Source: a virus | Strand: one strand, 5' to 3' | IMG/VR virus record: IMGVR_UViG_3300042938_000869 | Location: 1 to 55,613 of that record | DNA length: 55,613 bases | Translations under genes and position numbers: made by a program | Shown: positions 13,348 through 22,301 of the stretch, piece by piece | How the letters are laid out: every line of letters starts with the position of its first letter | How positions within the stretch are numbered: the stretch's first letter is position 1 | Notes under the pieces: generated by a model | Told to the model about the DNA's origin: nothing | Database searches by the model: none | Seen by the model: only the letters and a program-made list of their open reading frames with translations

Positions 13348-13372
13348 ACTTCACCCCATAACGGAGATCATC

Positions 13373-13744
13373 ATGACCGACAGCACAATGGTGGAGCGCG
13401 TAGCGAAGGCGATTGGCGATGAATGCTATGGCTGGGTTGACGCGAGAGAAACGCCGAAAACATGGGCCATCTCGGTGGACGCCGCCCGCGCCGCTATCGA
13501 AGCCATCGCCGTCCCACCAACACCCCATATCAGGAGAACGGAAAGCATGATCACCGACGACTACGTCGACAAGCTGTACGCTGAGATTTACAAAAAGGAC
13601 GTTGAGATCGCCCGCCTCAATGCCGAGGTTTCTCGGCTGATCGGGCTTCTGGAGATGAGCGGGAGGCTGATGAAGCTGATGGAGACGCGGGGTCGGTTTG
13701 ACGCTAAGACGGAACCGAAAACAATGGAGAGTTCTCATGCCTGA
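13373..13744 (+). CDS. Hypothetical phage protein
   Basis: 123 residues. The first part (MVERVAKAIGDECYGWVDARE...AARAAIEAI) is a frequent opening of small alphaproteobacterial phage proteins; the second half contains a coiled coil (KDVEIARLNAEVSRLIGLLEM). Ribosome site GGAG. It overlaps the next start by eight bases. Confidence 0.7.
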   Translation: MTDSTMVERVAKAIGDECYGWVDARETPKTWAISVDAARAAIEAIAVPPTPHIRRTESMITDDYVDKLYAEIYKKDVEIARLNAEVSRLIGLLEMSGRLMKLMETRGRFDAKTEPKTMESSHA

Positions 13745-13970
13745 TGTAGCGGATTACATCGAGCGCGTTCACGATCAGATCGATATGATGCGGATTACCG
13801 CCAAGCTGATGCAGTCGGCGGAGGAGGGCGAAAGGTTCGAGTTGGGGTCTCACGGCCCGGTCCTGCTCGTCACCTTCGCGGGCATGATGAACAGCATGGC
13901 CAACAGCATTCAGGAAAACCTGAAGGATCTCGATCTCGCCATCTCGATCTTTGGGCATCACAAAACGTGA
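13737..13970 (+). CDS. Small helical protein upstream of terL, unknown
   Basis: 77 residues, MPDVADYIERVHDQIDMM...; all-helical and acidic. The ATG at 13737 has GGAGAG upstream, while the longer frame from 13698 does not. Its stop overlaps the GTG of terL, so it is coupled to terminase synthesis. Confidence 0.65.
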   Translation: MPDVADYIERVHDQIDMMRITAKLMQSAEEGERFELGSHGPVLLVTFAGMMNSMANSIQENLKDLDLAISIFGHHKT

Positions 13971-15628
13971 AGCTGGTTCGCCACCCGGCCATCGCCAAGC
14001 TCACAGGAAGCTCTGCCCCGATTGACGTCGAGGCGGAGCTTGATCGTATCCGCAAGCGCAAGTGCGAACTGTCCCTGTCCGCGTTCGTGAAGCAGTCGTG
14101 GTCGATCATCGAGCCCGGGCAGGCATACGTCCACGGGTGGCACATCGACTTCATCTGCTCGCATCTGGAGGCCATCACAAACGGGCACATGCTCGAGGAT
14201 GGGACGCCGTATAACCGGCTTCTGGTTAACGTTCCGCCCGGGACTATGAAATCGTTGCTCATTGGCGTGTTCTGGCCTGCGTGGGAGTGGGGGCCCCGAA
14301 ACATGCCTCACCTGCGCTATGTGTGCGCCTCACACTCTCAGGAGCTGGCCGTGCGTGACGGGCTCCGCATGCGGAGGCTGGTCCAGTCCGAGTGGTACCA
14401 AAAGCACTGGGGCGACCGGGTGAAGTTGACCGGCGACCAGAACCAGAAGACCAAGTTCGAGAACATGGCCACGGGGTTCCGTCAGGCTGCAGCCGCCGGG
14501 TCGATCACGGGATCTCGAGGTGACCGTGTGATCATCGACGACCCGCTGTCAGTGGATGACGCCGCGTCGGAGGCGGTGCGTACCAGCACCAACACGTGGT
14601 TTCTGGAGGCCGTGCCGACCCGCCTGAACAACCCCAAGTCGTCGGCCATTGTCGTGGTGATGCAGCGCCTGCACGAGGAGGACGTGTCGGGCGTGATCCT
14701 CGAGAAGGATCTGGGATACGATCACATCATGCTGCCCATGCGGTACGACCCGAGCCGCTCCATGCCGACTGTGCTGGGTTACGCCGACCCCCGGGAAATG
14801 GATGGGGAGCTTCTGTTTCCGCAGCGGTTCCCCGTCGAGGTGGTCGACCGCGACGAAAAGGCGATGGGCCCATATGCGACCGCCGGGCAGTTCCAGCAGA
14901 CGCCAGAGCCTCGAGGCGGCGGCATCATCAAGCGGGAGTGGTGGCAGCTGTGGGATCACGACGTGTACCCCGCCATGGACTATGTCGTGGCCAGCCTCGA
15001 CACCGCCTACACCGAGAAGACCGAGAACGACATGTCGGCCCTGACCGTGTGGGGGATATTCTCGTCCGACACGGTGGCCACGCCAACCAAGGTGGTGTCC
15101 CGCAACGGCACGCTGTACGAGATGGCGATCAATGAGGGGCGCTCCTACGCGGAGCAGCACGCGAAGCTGGTCATGATCTCCGCATGGGCTGACAGGCTCC
15201 CCCTGCACGAATTGGTCAACAAGGTTGCCCTAACGTGCAAGCGTATGCGTGTGGATCTGCTGCTGGTCGAGGGCAAGGCGTCGGGTATTTCGGTGGCTCA
15301 GGAGCTTCGGCGCCTTTACGGGGGCGAAGATTTCGGGGTGCAGCTGATCAACCCCGGGGCTCAGGACAAGATGGCCCGCCTGTATTCGGTTCAGCACCTG
15401 TTCGCGGAGGGGATGATCTACGCCCCCGACAGGGCGTGGGCCGATCAGGTGATCACACAGTGCGCGCAGTTCCCCCGCGCCAAGCACGACGACCTCGTCG
15501 ATACCGTATCTCAGGCGCTGCGCCACATGCGGACCAACGGCCTGCTGACCAGATCCGCTGAGCATTTGCAGCAGATCGAGGAAAGCTCCCGCGCGAAGCC
15601 CGCAATCAAACCCCTTTACGATGTTTGA
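13967..15628 (+). CDS. terL: Terminase large subunit
   Basis: 553 residues from a GTG overlapping the upstream stop. ATPase half: NVPPGTMKSLL (Walker A-like, about residue 88), RYVCASHSQELAVRDG (motif after the P-loop), VIIDDPLS (Walker B, about residue 188). Nuclease half: VASLDTAYTEK (first catalytic Asp, about residue 342), DLLLVEGKASG and DDLVDTVSQAL (last acidic motif, about residue 507). It is the motor that pumps and cuts concatemeric DNA at the portal. Size is normal for the family. Confidence 0.95.
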   Translation: MKLVRHPAIAKLTGSSAPIDVEAELDRIRKRKCELSLSAFVKQSWSIIEPGQAYVHGWHIDFICSHLEAITNGHMLEDGTPYNRLLVNVPPGTMKSLLIGVFWPAWEWGPRNMPHLRYVCASHSQELAVRDGLRMRRLVQSEWYQKHWGDRVKLTGDQNQKTKFENMATGFRQAAAAGSITGSRGDRVIIDDPLSVDDAASEAVRTSTNTWFLEAVPTRLNNPKSSAIVVVMQRLHEEDVSGVILEKDLGYDHIMLPMRYDPSRSMPTVLGYADPREMDGELLFPQRFPVEVVDRDEKAMGPYATAGQFQQTPEPRGGGIIKREWWQLWDHDVYPAMDYVVASLDTAYTEKTENDMSALTVWGIFSSDTVATPTKVVSRNGTLYEMAINEGRSYAEQHAKLVMISAWADRLPLHELVNKVALTCKRMRVDLLLVEGKASGISVAQELRRLYGGEDFGVQLINPGAQDKMARLYSVQHLFAEGMIYAPDRAWADQVITQCAQFPRAKHDDLVDTVSQALRHMRTNGLLTRSAEHLQQIEESSRAKPAIKPLYDV

Positions 15629-15677
15629 CGGTTTGGATATGAAATGGGGGTTGTTTGATCTCCTCCTTTGAAGCACT

Positions 15678-15706
15678 AGGCGCGCCCTAACCGGTGCGCC
15701 TTTTTT
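15678..15706 (+). terminator. Rho-independent terminator after terL
   Basis: AGGCGC, a 12-nt loop, GCGCCT, then a run of T (15701-15706). Separates terL from the portal transcript. The 129-bp gap also contains GCACCACGTGC but no clear promoter. Confidence 0.75.
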
Positions 15707-15757
15707 CTTTCGGCACCACGTGCTACCGTTGTCCAAATTTCAGTCGGGAATGCAAAC

Positions 15758-18121
15758 ATGGCCTTGACCCCCGGTCTCTCCCCCTCTCTTCGCCTCGTGG
15801 ACCCTGAGAAGGACGAAGCCACCACCCATGTTGGAGACGCCGAAATCGTCGTTGAAGACGCCGACGAAGGGTCTGACACGCCAGACTACGACGAAAAGGG
15901 CAACATCCTGAGCATCGAGCACCCCGACGGCTCGATCACGGTGTCGTTGGACGGTCGACCGGTCGAGGATGCGGCCAATGACGACAATCCCGAGGGCTGG
16001 TTCGACAATCTGGTCGACAAAATCGACGACATGGAGCTTAGCCGCATTTCTGAGGATCTGCTGCGTGGCGTTGATGAGGACGTCACCAGCCGCACGTCGT
16101 GGATCCAAGAGCGCGCCAGCGGGCTGAAGCTGCTTGGCCTGCAGATCGAGCTTCCGACTACGCAGGGAACCACTGATGGCGCCCCTGTGGAGGGGATGAG
16201 CCGTGTGCGGCACCCCATGCTGCTGGAAGCCGTGCTGCGCTTTCAGGCCAATGCCCGGTCCGAGTTGCTGCCGACCGACGGCCCGGTGAAGATTCGCGAG
16301 GACAACAACAACGCCGACCTCAATTCCGATCAGCTTGCCAGCGCGCTCGAGCTAGACCTGAACCATTACCTGACGTCGACGGCAACGGAGTACTACCCGG
16401 ACACCGACCGCATGCTGTTCATGCTTGGCTTCGGCGGGTCCGCGTTCAAGAAGATTTACTTCTGCCCGCTGCGCGGTCGACCGGTGTCCGAAAGCGTGGA
16501 CGCCGATGACCTGATCGTCAACAACTCGGCCACTGACCTCGGCAACGCCAAGCGCATCACCCATCGGATCATGATGCGGGCGAGCACCGTACGCCGGATG
16601 CAGATCCTCGGCGTGTACAAGGACGAAGACCTGTCGACGCCCAACGAGCAGAAACAGGACAGCGTCCGCGATCAGAAGAAGGCCATTCAGGGCATCATGC
16701 CCAACTCAATCCGCCCGGATGACCGAGATCGCGAGATCTACGAGATCTACTGCGAGTTGGATATCCGTGGGTTTGAGCACAAGCGTAAGGGAAAGGTTAC
16801 GGGTCTCGAGATCCCGTATATTGTCACCGTCGACGTGTCGTCCCGCAAGGTGCTGTCCGTCGTCCGGAACTACGACGAAGAAACCAAGGAATTGCCCAAG
16901 GCCCGGCAGAACTTCGTGGCCTACCAGTTTGTGCCCGGTCTGGGGTTCTACGGCATCGGGCTGCTGCACATCCTCGGCAATACCACCAACGCCGTCACCG
17001 CCGCGTGGCGTGAGATGCTGGACGCTGGCATGTTCGCCAGCTTCCCCGGCTTCCTGATGGCCGACACGGGCGCTCGCCAGAACACCAACATCTTTAGAGT
17101 TCCGCCCGGCGGTGGTGCGCTGGTGAAGACGGGCGGCATGCCCATTAACCAAGCCATCATGCCCCTGCCGTACAAGGAGCCGTCTCAGGCGCTGATGGCT
17201 CTGGTCGAGAACATGGCCCAGACGGGCATGCGGATCGGCGGCACATCCGAGATGCAGGTTGGCGAGGGTCGCGCCGACGCTCCGGTCGGCACCACGCTGG
17301 CCATGATCGAGCAGTCCACCAAGGTGCTGAACTCGGTCCACAAGCGCATGCACGCGGCTCAGGCGCAGGAGTTCACCCTGCTGGCGCGGTGCTTCAAGGA
17401 GCACCCGGAAAGCTTCTGGCAGACCAACAATCGCCCGGCATACCCGTGGGACGAACAGACGTTCCTGATGGCGCTGGAATACGTCGATGGGCTGATGGTG
17501 CCGCAGGCGGATCCCAATACCTCCAGCCACGCTCAGCGCGTGATGAAGATCATGGCGCTGAAGCAGCTTCAGGCGGCGAACCCGACTATGTATGACCCCA
17601 TCGCGGTCGACAGGGCAGCGCTGCAGGCGATTGGCTGGAACAATCCTGAGCAGTTCATGGCTCCGCCCTCGGCTCAGGGCAAGCCTCCGCCGGAAATGCA
17701 GCAGGCAATTGCCAAGGCTCAGGTCGAGAAGCAGGACGCTGACACCAAGGCGTTCGCGGCCAAGTCCAAGGCTCAGACGGACATGATCCGGGCTCAGGCT
17801 GAGATGGCCAAGGCCCAGCAGCAGCCCGCGCAGGGCGCCGGTCTGGCGCCGCAGGATCCGTTCAAGGAAAAGCAGCTTGCCCTGAAGGAGCAGCAGATGC
17901 AGTTCCAGCAGGCCCGTGCTGCGGCTGACGATCAGAACCGTGATTTGGACAGGCAGGCTGACGTAACCATGGAGAAGATGCGGCTCGAGGGGGATGCAAT
18001 CAAGGCGTCGTCCGAGCACGCCCACAAGCGTGGACTGGCAGGCGACAAGATCTTGGCCGAGCACATCCGCCATGCCCACGAGCTGTCTGCCCGCACCTCT
18101 GGCGAAGGCACCGAGATATGA
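15758..18121 (+). CDS. Portal protein
   Basis: 787 residues, large and acidic at the N-terminus (DEGSDTPDYDEKGN). Recognised by the middle region typical of podovirus portals: RVRHPMLLEAVLRFQANARSE, then LDLNHYLTSTATEYYPDTDR, LFMLGFGGSAFKK and the later ADAPVGTTLAMIEQSTKVL. The C-terminal 170 residues are Gln/Ala/Lys-rich coiled coil (barrel or tail). It forms the dodecameric DNA gate to which TerL and the head-tail adaptors dock. Ends with an ATGA overlap into the next gene. Confidence 0.9.
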   Translation: MALTPGLSPSLRLVDPEKDEATTHVGDAEIVVEDADEGSDTPDYDEKGNILSIEHPDGSITVSLDGRPVEDAANDDNPEGWFDNLVDKIDDMELSRISEDLLRGVDEDVTSRTSWIQERASGLKLLGLQIELPTTQGTTDGAPVEGMSRVRHPMLLEAVLRFQANARSELLPTDGPVKIREDNNNADLNSDQLASALELDLNHYLTSTATEYYPDTDRMLFMLGFGGSAFKKIYFCPLRGRPVSESVDADDLIVNNSATDLGNAKRITHRIMMRASTVRRMQILGVYKDEDLSTPNEQKQDSVRDQKKAIQGIMPNSIRPDDRDREIYEIYCELDIRGFEHKRKGKVTGLEIPYIVTVDVSSRKVLSVVRNYDEETKELPKARQNFVAYQFVPGLGFYGIGLLHILGNTTNAVTAAWREMLDAGMFASFPGFLMADTGARQNTNIFRVPPGGGALVKTGGMPINQAIMPLPYKEPSQALMALVENMAQTGMRIGGTSEMQVGEGRADAPVGTTLAMIEQSTKVLNSVHKRMHAAQAQEFTLLARCFKEHPESFWQTNNRPAYPWDEQTFLMALEYVDGLMVPQADPNTSSHAQRVMKIMALKQLQAANPTMYDPIAVDRAALQAIGWNNPEQFMAPPSAQGKPPPEMQQAIAKAQVEKQDADTKAFAAKSKAQTDMIRAQAEMAKAQQQPAQGAGLAPQDPFKEKQLALKEQQMQFQQARAAADDQNRDLDRQADVTMEKMRLEGDAIKASSEHAHKRGLAGDKILAEHIRHAHELSARTSGEGTEI

Positions 18122-20139
18122 AGAAGATCACCCGCAGGGCCCTCCTGACTGCAAAGGCATATCGCCCCGGGAAGGCAAGCGGGGGGTATGCTGACGGCGG
18201 CACGCCCGGAAACCTCCCTGCCCGCGTCGTCAACTTCAAGAATTTCTACTCCCGTGGCGCTGAAGCCGCCCGGCAATTGAGCCAGAAGAAGGGCTCCCCG
18301 CAGCAGATGCGCGCCATGCTGGTGAAGGCTGGCGTCAAGCCCGAGGAATTCACCCAGTCAGGCTTCGACGAGGCGTTTTCGGGCAAGCCCAGCGTGACCT
18401 CAGAGGAGCTATTCCAGCACTTCTATAAAAAGATGCCCAACATCGGTGTGGATAAGTTGTTGAGCGAAGACCACTCCAGCTACGACCCCACCGATCCAGA
18501 CGCCGAGGAGACGGCTCAGTTCGAGGATTACACCCTCCCCGGGCATACCAATTACCGCGAGCATCGGTTGAAGCTGCCTGAGACTAACAACAATTTCGAA
18601 GAGAACAATCACTGGCCCGGGCACAAGAATGTGGTGGCCCATATCCGCATGGCCGACCGCATCGAGCCTCCCTCCCATAAGGCGGGTGATCGAATAGTCG
18701 AGAAGATGCTGTCCGATCCAAACCTCACCCAGTCGCTGGGGACGGAGCCCGCCAACTGGGGCAGTGGCGCCCCTGACCTAGCGGTAAGTCGGGGGACCAT
18801 CACCAAAGAGGAAGCGCAGAACCTGTCCCGCGCTTGGGGTTGGCGCAACAATGCGATGAAGGGCTACAAGCCCCCGCGCGCCCTGCACGTCGAGGAGATC
18901 CAGTCTGACTGGGGGCAGGCAGGGCGCAAGCACGGGTTTCAGGATCCAAGCGTTGATGGTCCGTCTGACCGCAACAAGCCGCCGCAGGGTCCCTTTGTCA
19001 ATTCAACGCAGGGCTGGACCAGCCTCGTGCTCAAGCATGCGCTAACCGAGGCGGTAAACGGCGGCTACAACAAGCTGGTGTTCTCTCCCGGGCAGGCGAA
19101 CGCCGACATGTACGGCTTCGATGAGGAGCGGGGGAGCGGCATGAAGTCGTTCTACGATCAAATAATCCCGGCCCAGATGAACAAGCTGGTCAAGAGCCTC
19201 GACCCCGACCACCCCGGGGTGCAGATGTTCTCGCATGACCTGCCAGCCGATTACACCCACACCCGCGCTGCAGGCTATAAGGGCCACGCCCTCGAGATCA
19301 CCGACGGCTTGCGGGACGCCGTCAAACAGGGACTGCCGATGTACAAGGATGGGGGTGAGGTGGAGGGGAAAGAAGGTGGAGATTCGCCAGCCCAAAATGC
19401 GGCTGACCATATCGCACTTTTGCTCCGCGAAGACCGCGCCAAGGAAGTCACTGATGACCTGATGGGTCAGGCTGACCCGAAGCGTCTCCATGAGCATTAT
19501 GAGAGCGGCAACACCGGCATGCAGATGCCGATGGACGAAGATAGCCGCATGGATAGGGCGAAAGCTCTTGGTTTTGACGTAAAAGCATATCGAGGGCAAA
19601 CCGGAGACCCGGGGGCGTCCTTGAATACTGTTAGGACAGAAGGAAAAACTGCTGGAACGGGGGCTTGGGCAACGTCTGACCCAGATATAGCTGCGACATA
19701 TTCCGGCAGGGAAAACCCCGTCTCAATCCCCATGATGATTAAATCGGGTGAATATCAAGCCCATGATTTTGGTGGGAGATTTTGGGGGGATAGTCCGGAA
19801 GGAAAGACCACGGATGAGTTGGCCCGTGCTTCAAGCGCTCCGGGGGTCCAATTCAAAAACATCACTGATGTTGGACCGTATCTTTGGAACCGCGCAAATG
19901 TTCAAAAACGAATTCCTGAGACGGCTGACAGTTTTGCCATAAAAGACCCAAAAACAGTCAGGTCGAGGTTTGCCCGGTTTGATCCGCGCTTGGCGCATTT
20001 GTCACATCTGAGCGCGGCAACTGGTGGCACGATATCTGAAAAGGCTAACGGCGGGGGCGTTAACCGGCATCTGGTAAATTCCACTAATCCCGTGGTACAC
20101 AAAGCCATGGCTTTGGCCCGCAACCTCACGAGGCGGTAA
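18118..20139 (+). CDS. Polyvalent virion protein with ADP-ribosyltransferase-like C-terminal domain
   Basis: 673 residues. N-terminal tail KKITRRALLTAKAYRPG followed by GGYADGG. Residues about 220-425 form a domain with ALHVEEIQSDWGQAGRKHG, WTSLVLKHALTEAV, YNKLVFSPGQAN and a closing ITDGLRDAVKQGLPMY, common in phage polyvalent proteins and of unknown activity. Residues about 470-645 (DVKAYRGQTGD, GAWATSDPDIAATYSG, GVQFKNITDVGPY, TVRSRFARFDPR) match the ADP-ribosyltransferase of polyvalent proteins (ART-PolyVal): YRG as the NAD-contacting Arg and ATS in the place of STS. The catalytic Glu could not be placed. The C-terminus ends in GGGV plus a helix VVHKAMALARNL. DNA coding the ART part is visibly more AT-rich. 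Inferred to be packaged and injected. Confidence 0.7.
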   Translation: MKKITRRALLTAKAYRPGKASGGYADGGTPGNLPARVVNFKNFYSRGAEAARQLSQKKGSPQQMRAMLVKAGVKPEEFTQSGFDEAFSGKPSVTSEELFQHFYKKMPNIGVDKLLSEDHSSYDPTDPDAEETAQFEDYTLPGHTNYREHRLKLPETNNNFEENNHWPGHKNVVAHIRMADRIEPPSHKAGDRIVEKMLSDPNLTQSLGTEPANWGSGAPDLAVSRGTITKEEAQNLSRAWGWRNNAMKGYKPPRALHVEEIQSDWGQAGRKHGFQDPSVDGPSDRNKPPQGPFVNSTQGWTSLVLKHALTEAVNGGYNKLVFSPGQANADMYGFDEERGSGMKSFYDQIIPAQMNKLVKSLDPDHPGVQMFSHDLPADYTHTRAAGYKGHALEITDGLRDAVKQGLPMYKDGGEVEGKEGGDSPAQNAADHIALLLREDRAKEVTDDLMGQADPKRLHEHYESGNTGMQMPMDEDSRMDRAKALGFDVKAYRGQTGDPGASLNTVRTEGKTAGTGAWATSDPDIAATYSGRENPVSIPMMIKSGEYQAHDFGGRFWGDSPEGKTTDELARASSAPGVQFKNITDVGPYLWNRANVQKRIPETADSFAIKDPKTVRSRFARFDPRLAHLSHLSAATGGTISEKANGGGVNRHLVNSTNPVVHKAMALARNLTRR

Positions 20140-22280
20140 TGGACGACAAGATTTCCCGGGCAATTAACGCGGCCAAGAAGCTTGGTGTCTCGATGAGCTA
20201 TGCGCGGGGGGGTACGCCTCCGCAGCAGGACATGCATACCATGGCCCGGGCATTGGAGCAGGTGCGCGGCACCAACATCGGGCGTCAGGTCGGCATGTAC
20301 CAGAACCAGCCCGCTGGTGAGGCTTTGCAGAGCCTGTACGGGGATCTCATGAGCCTTGCCCGGCAAGGGGCGCCGGGGCGCAGGTGGTACGAAAAGTCGA
20401 GCAAGCGCATCCTCGACTATTTTCATGGCGACAAGAACGAGGCCGACAAGTTCGCCCAGCTTATCGCCATCTACAGCCCGCAGACGACCGTGCCGGTGAA
20501 CACCGGCAACGCTATGAAGGCTTACAACCGCGCGCAAGCTGGTGAGCAGCTTTGGAACGGCGACATCATTGATCGTGACAGGACGTTTGGCAGCATCAAA
20601 GAGGCGAACGAATACTCGCGCAGCATTGGTGGTGAAGGCGCTGGCATCACCAAAGTGCCGCTCGATGATAGCGGAAAGCGGTTCTTGATCGCTCGGCACA
20701 AGCCCGGCAGCTATGAAAACATTGCCACGGCTGACCGCGATCTCAAAGCTCACCTGCTGATGAACGAAAATGTTCCGTTTGAAGGTCGCAAGACCAACAA
20801 TTTCTGGAACAACCTTATGGTTCACATCGACCCGAAGCGGTTGCAGGGCTCGACGCAGGATTTGTGGATGGCTCACGCCTTCGGTTTCCCCGACACGGCG
20901 GTAGGATCTGGTCAGAAGTACACCTTCATGGAGGATATGACCAAGAAGCTGGCCGACGAACTAGGCTGGCGTCCGCATCAGGTGCAGGCGGCGATCTGGA
21001 CGGCCATTAAGACCCGCATGGAGGGTGCCTCTAACGATGCCAAGCGCGAAGCTGTGAACCGAGGCATGGCGCAGATGGTGCCCGGCAATGGTGGCGCATC
21101 TCGGTTTGAGATCCATCCCGGTCGGGAAGACGATTTTTCCGAGCTTCACCGCGAAATGGCGCTGGGCAAGAAAGTGACCCGCAAGGATATCATCAGCAGC
21201 GCCCGAGATTTCTCTGACTTCCTTGATCAAAACCTTGGTTACGTGTCGTGGGAAAGCGCCCCCAGCAAGCAGATTGGCCACCTTAACGGCATTGAGCAGC
21301 TTCCTTCGGCGGCAAAGGCCGAATATCACGGCATGGTTTCAAAGGCATTGCAGGACGAAAAGGGTAACGATCTGCTTGCCAAGTTTCTTCGCATCATGTC
21401 GCCGGGCGGAGTTGATGCCAGTGGCTATTGGCAAGGCGCTTCCAACCCCCAGACGCATATGATGGCGGGCTCTACTCGCGTTAAAGGCGCGTTGCAGAGC
21501 CCCGATATAGACGAATCGTCTAAAAAGATGATGGAGTTATATGCCGCAGCCAAGGGCTTGCTGCATAAACAGGACGGCGTGGGGTATCACCGCCCCTATT
21601 ACAACCCCAAGGTGACGCAGGCGAACGGCATCGAATTTAACTTCGATAATGATGTCACTCCGGATCATATCGTTCGCCTCGGCAAGCACGTGGATGCGCT
21701 TTCCGGTGGCAATGCGGCAGTTATTCCTATAAACAATAGGACTGTTCGCATGCTGAATTTCGGCATTCCGGGCACTGAAAAAGATCAAAGGCCATTCCAC
21801 AAGGCCATGACGACGGCGGTCCAGAGCGCCTTTCCCAACACCCACAACGCTGATGCCAAGATTTTCGCCTCTGATGGCGATTTGATTGGAAACGATTGGA
21901 GTAAAAATCAAAATGGCGAAGATTACATCCGTAAAATTGGCGGGTCCGGACGATCCGATCTTCTCGAATACGTATCAACTGTTCTCGCCCCACGGCTCCA
22001 AGAGGTTGACCGCGCATTCGCCCAAAAACACGGGCTCCAAGTCGACCCCCAAGTCGAAAAAGCAATAGCTACCGCTCACTTGCACCCTCTTGCTGGTGGA
22101 AATCCGGCTTCTCAGCTTGCTCCCGCGCCTCAGCCTTTGACGACTGAATCCACGCAGCCTAATATGCCAACCACCCCGCCAAAATTTAAGCGGGGTGGTT
22201 TTGTGCATTCAAAATTCGGCACTGATGCTGTCCAGAACGCCGTGAAAATCGCAAGGCAGCTTAAACGGGGACGCCCGTAA
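20139..22280 (+). CDS. Second polyvalent virion protein, unknown domain
   Basis: 713 residues, TAATG-coupled to the previous gene. Starts with a helix DKISRAINAAKKLG and ARGGTPP. Residues about 70-130 (PGRRWYEKSSKRILDYFHGD, KFAQLIAIYSPQTTVPVNTGNAMKAY) resemble a phage domain sometimes listed as DUF7178, unverified; KTNNFWNNLMVHIDP, VTIDLWMAHAFG-like and GWRPHQVQAAIWTAIKTRME suggest an alpha-helical enzyme domain. The C-terminus is Pro-rich, then KRGGFVHSKFGTDAVQNAVKIARQLKR, matching the tail of its neighbour. Position after the portal and the shared tail point to an injected virion component. Confidence 0.65.
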   Translation: MDDKISRAINAAKKLGVSMSYARGGTPPQQDMHTMARALEQVRGTNIGRQVGMYQNQPAGEALQSLYGDLMSLARQGAPGRRWYEKSSKRILDYFHGDKNEADKFAQLIAIYSPQTTVPVNTGNAMKAYNRAQAGEQLWNGDIIDRDRTFGSIKEANEYSRSIGGEGAGITKVPLDDSGKRFLIARHKPGSYENIATADRDLKAHLLMNENVPFEGRKTNNFWNNLMVHIDPKRLQGSTQDLWMAHAFGFPDTAVGSGQKYTFMEDMTKKLADELGWRPHQVQAAIWTAIKTRMEGASNDAKREAVNRGMAQMVPGNGGASRFEIHPGREDDFSELHREMALGKKVTRKDIISSARDFSDFLDQNLGYVSWESAPSKQIGHLNGIEQLPSAAKAEYHGMVSKALQDEKGNDLLAKFLRIMSPGGVDASGYWQGASNPQTHMMAGSTRVKGALQSPDIDESSKKMMELYAAAKGLLHKQDGVGYHRPYYNPKVTQANGIEFNFDNDVTPDHIVRLGKHVDALSGGNAAVIPINNRTVRMLNFGIPGTEKDQRPFHKAMTTAVQSAFPNTHNADAKIFASDGDLIGNDWSKNQNGEDYIRKIGGSGRSDLLEYVSTVLAPRLQEVDRAFAQKHGLQVDPQVEKAIATAHLHPLAGGNPASQLAPAPQPLTTESTQPNMPTTPPKFKRGGFVHSKFGTDAVQNAVKIARQLKRGRP
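22171..22202 (+). terminator. Terminator-like hairpin inside the coding sequence
   Basis: CCACCCCGC, a 10-nt loop, GCGGGGTGG, then TTTT: nine perfect pairs lying in the last 37 codons of the preceding gene. The 3' arm encodes the KRGG motif. It has all parts of an intrinsic terminator, so some transcripts may stop before the gene ends. Confidence 0.45.
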
Positions 22281-22301
22281 CCTAGCTAGGAGCATGCTCT
22301 T

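Noticed and set aside
13200-13350. tRNA or other classical RNA gene in the structured gap
   Set aside because: Stem-loops are strong but no cloverleaf, anticodon arm or CCA-like end could be drawn.
16706-18079. 457-residue antisense ORF across the portal gene
   Set aside because: Leu/His/Arg-rich shadow translation of the portal coding sequence with no recognisable family.
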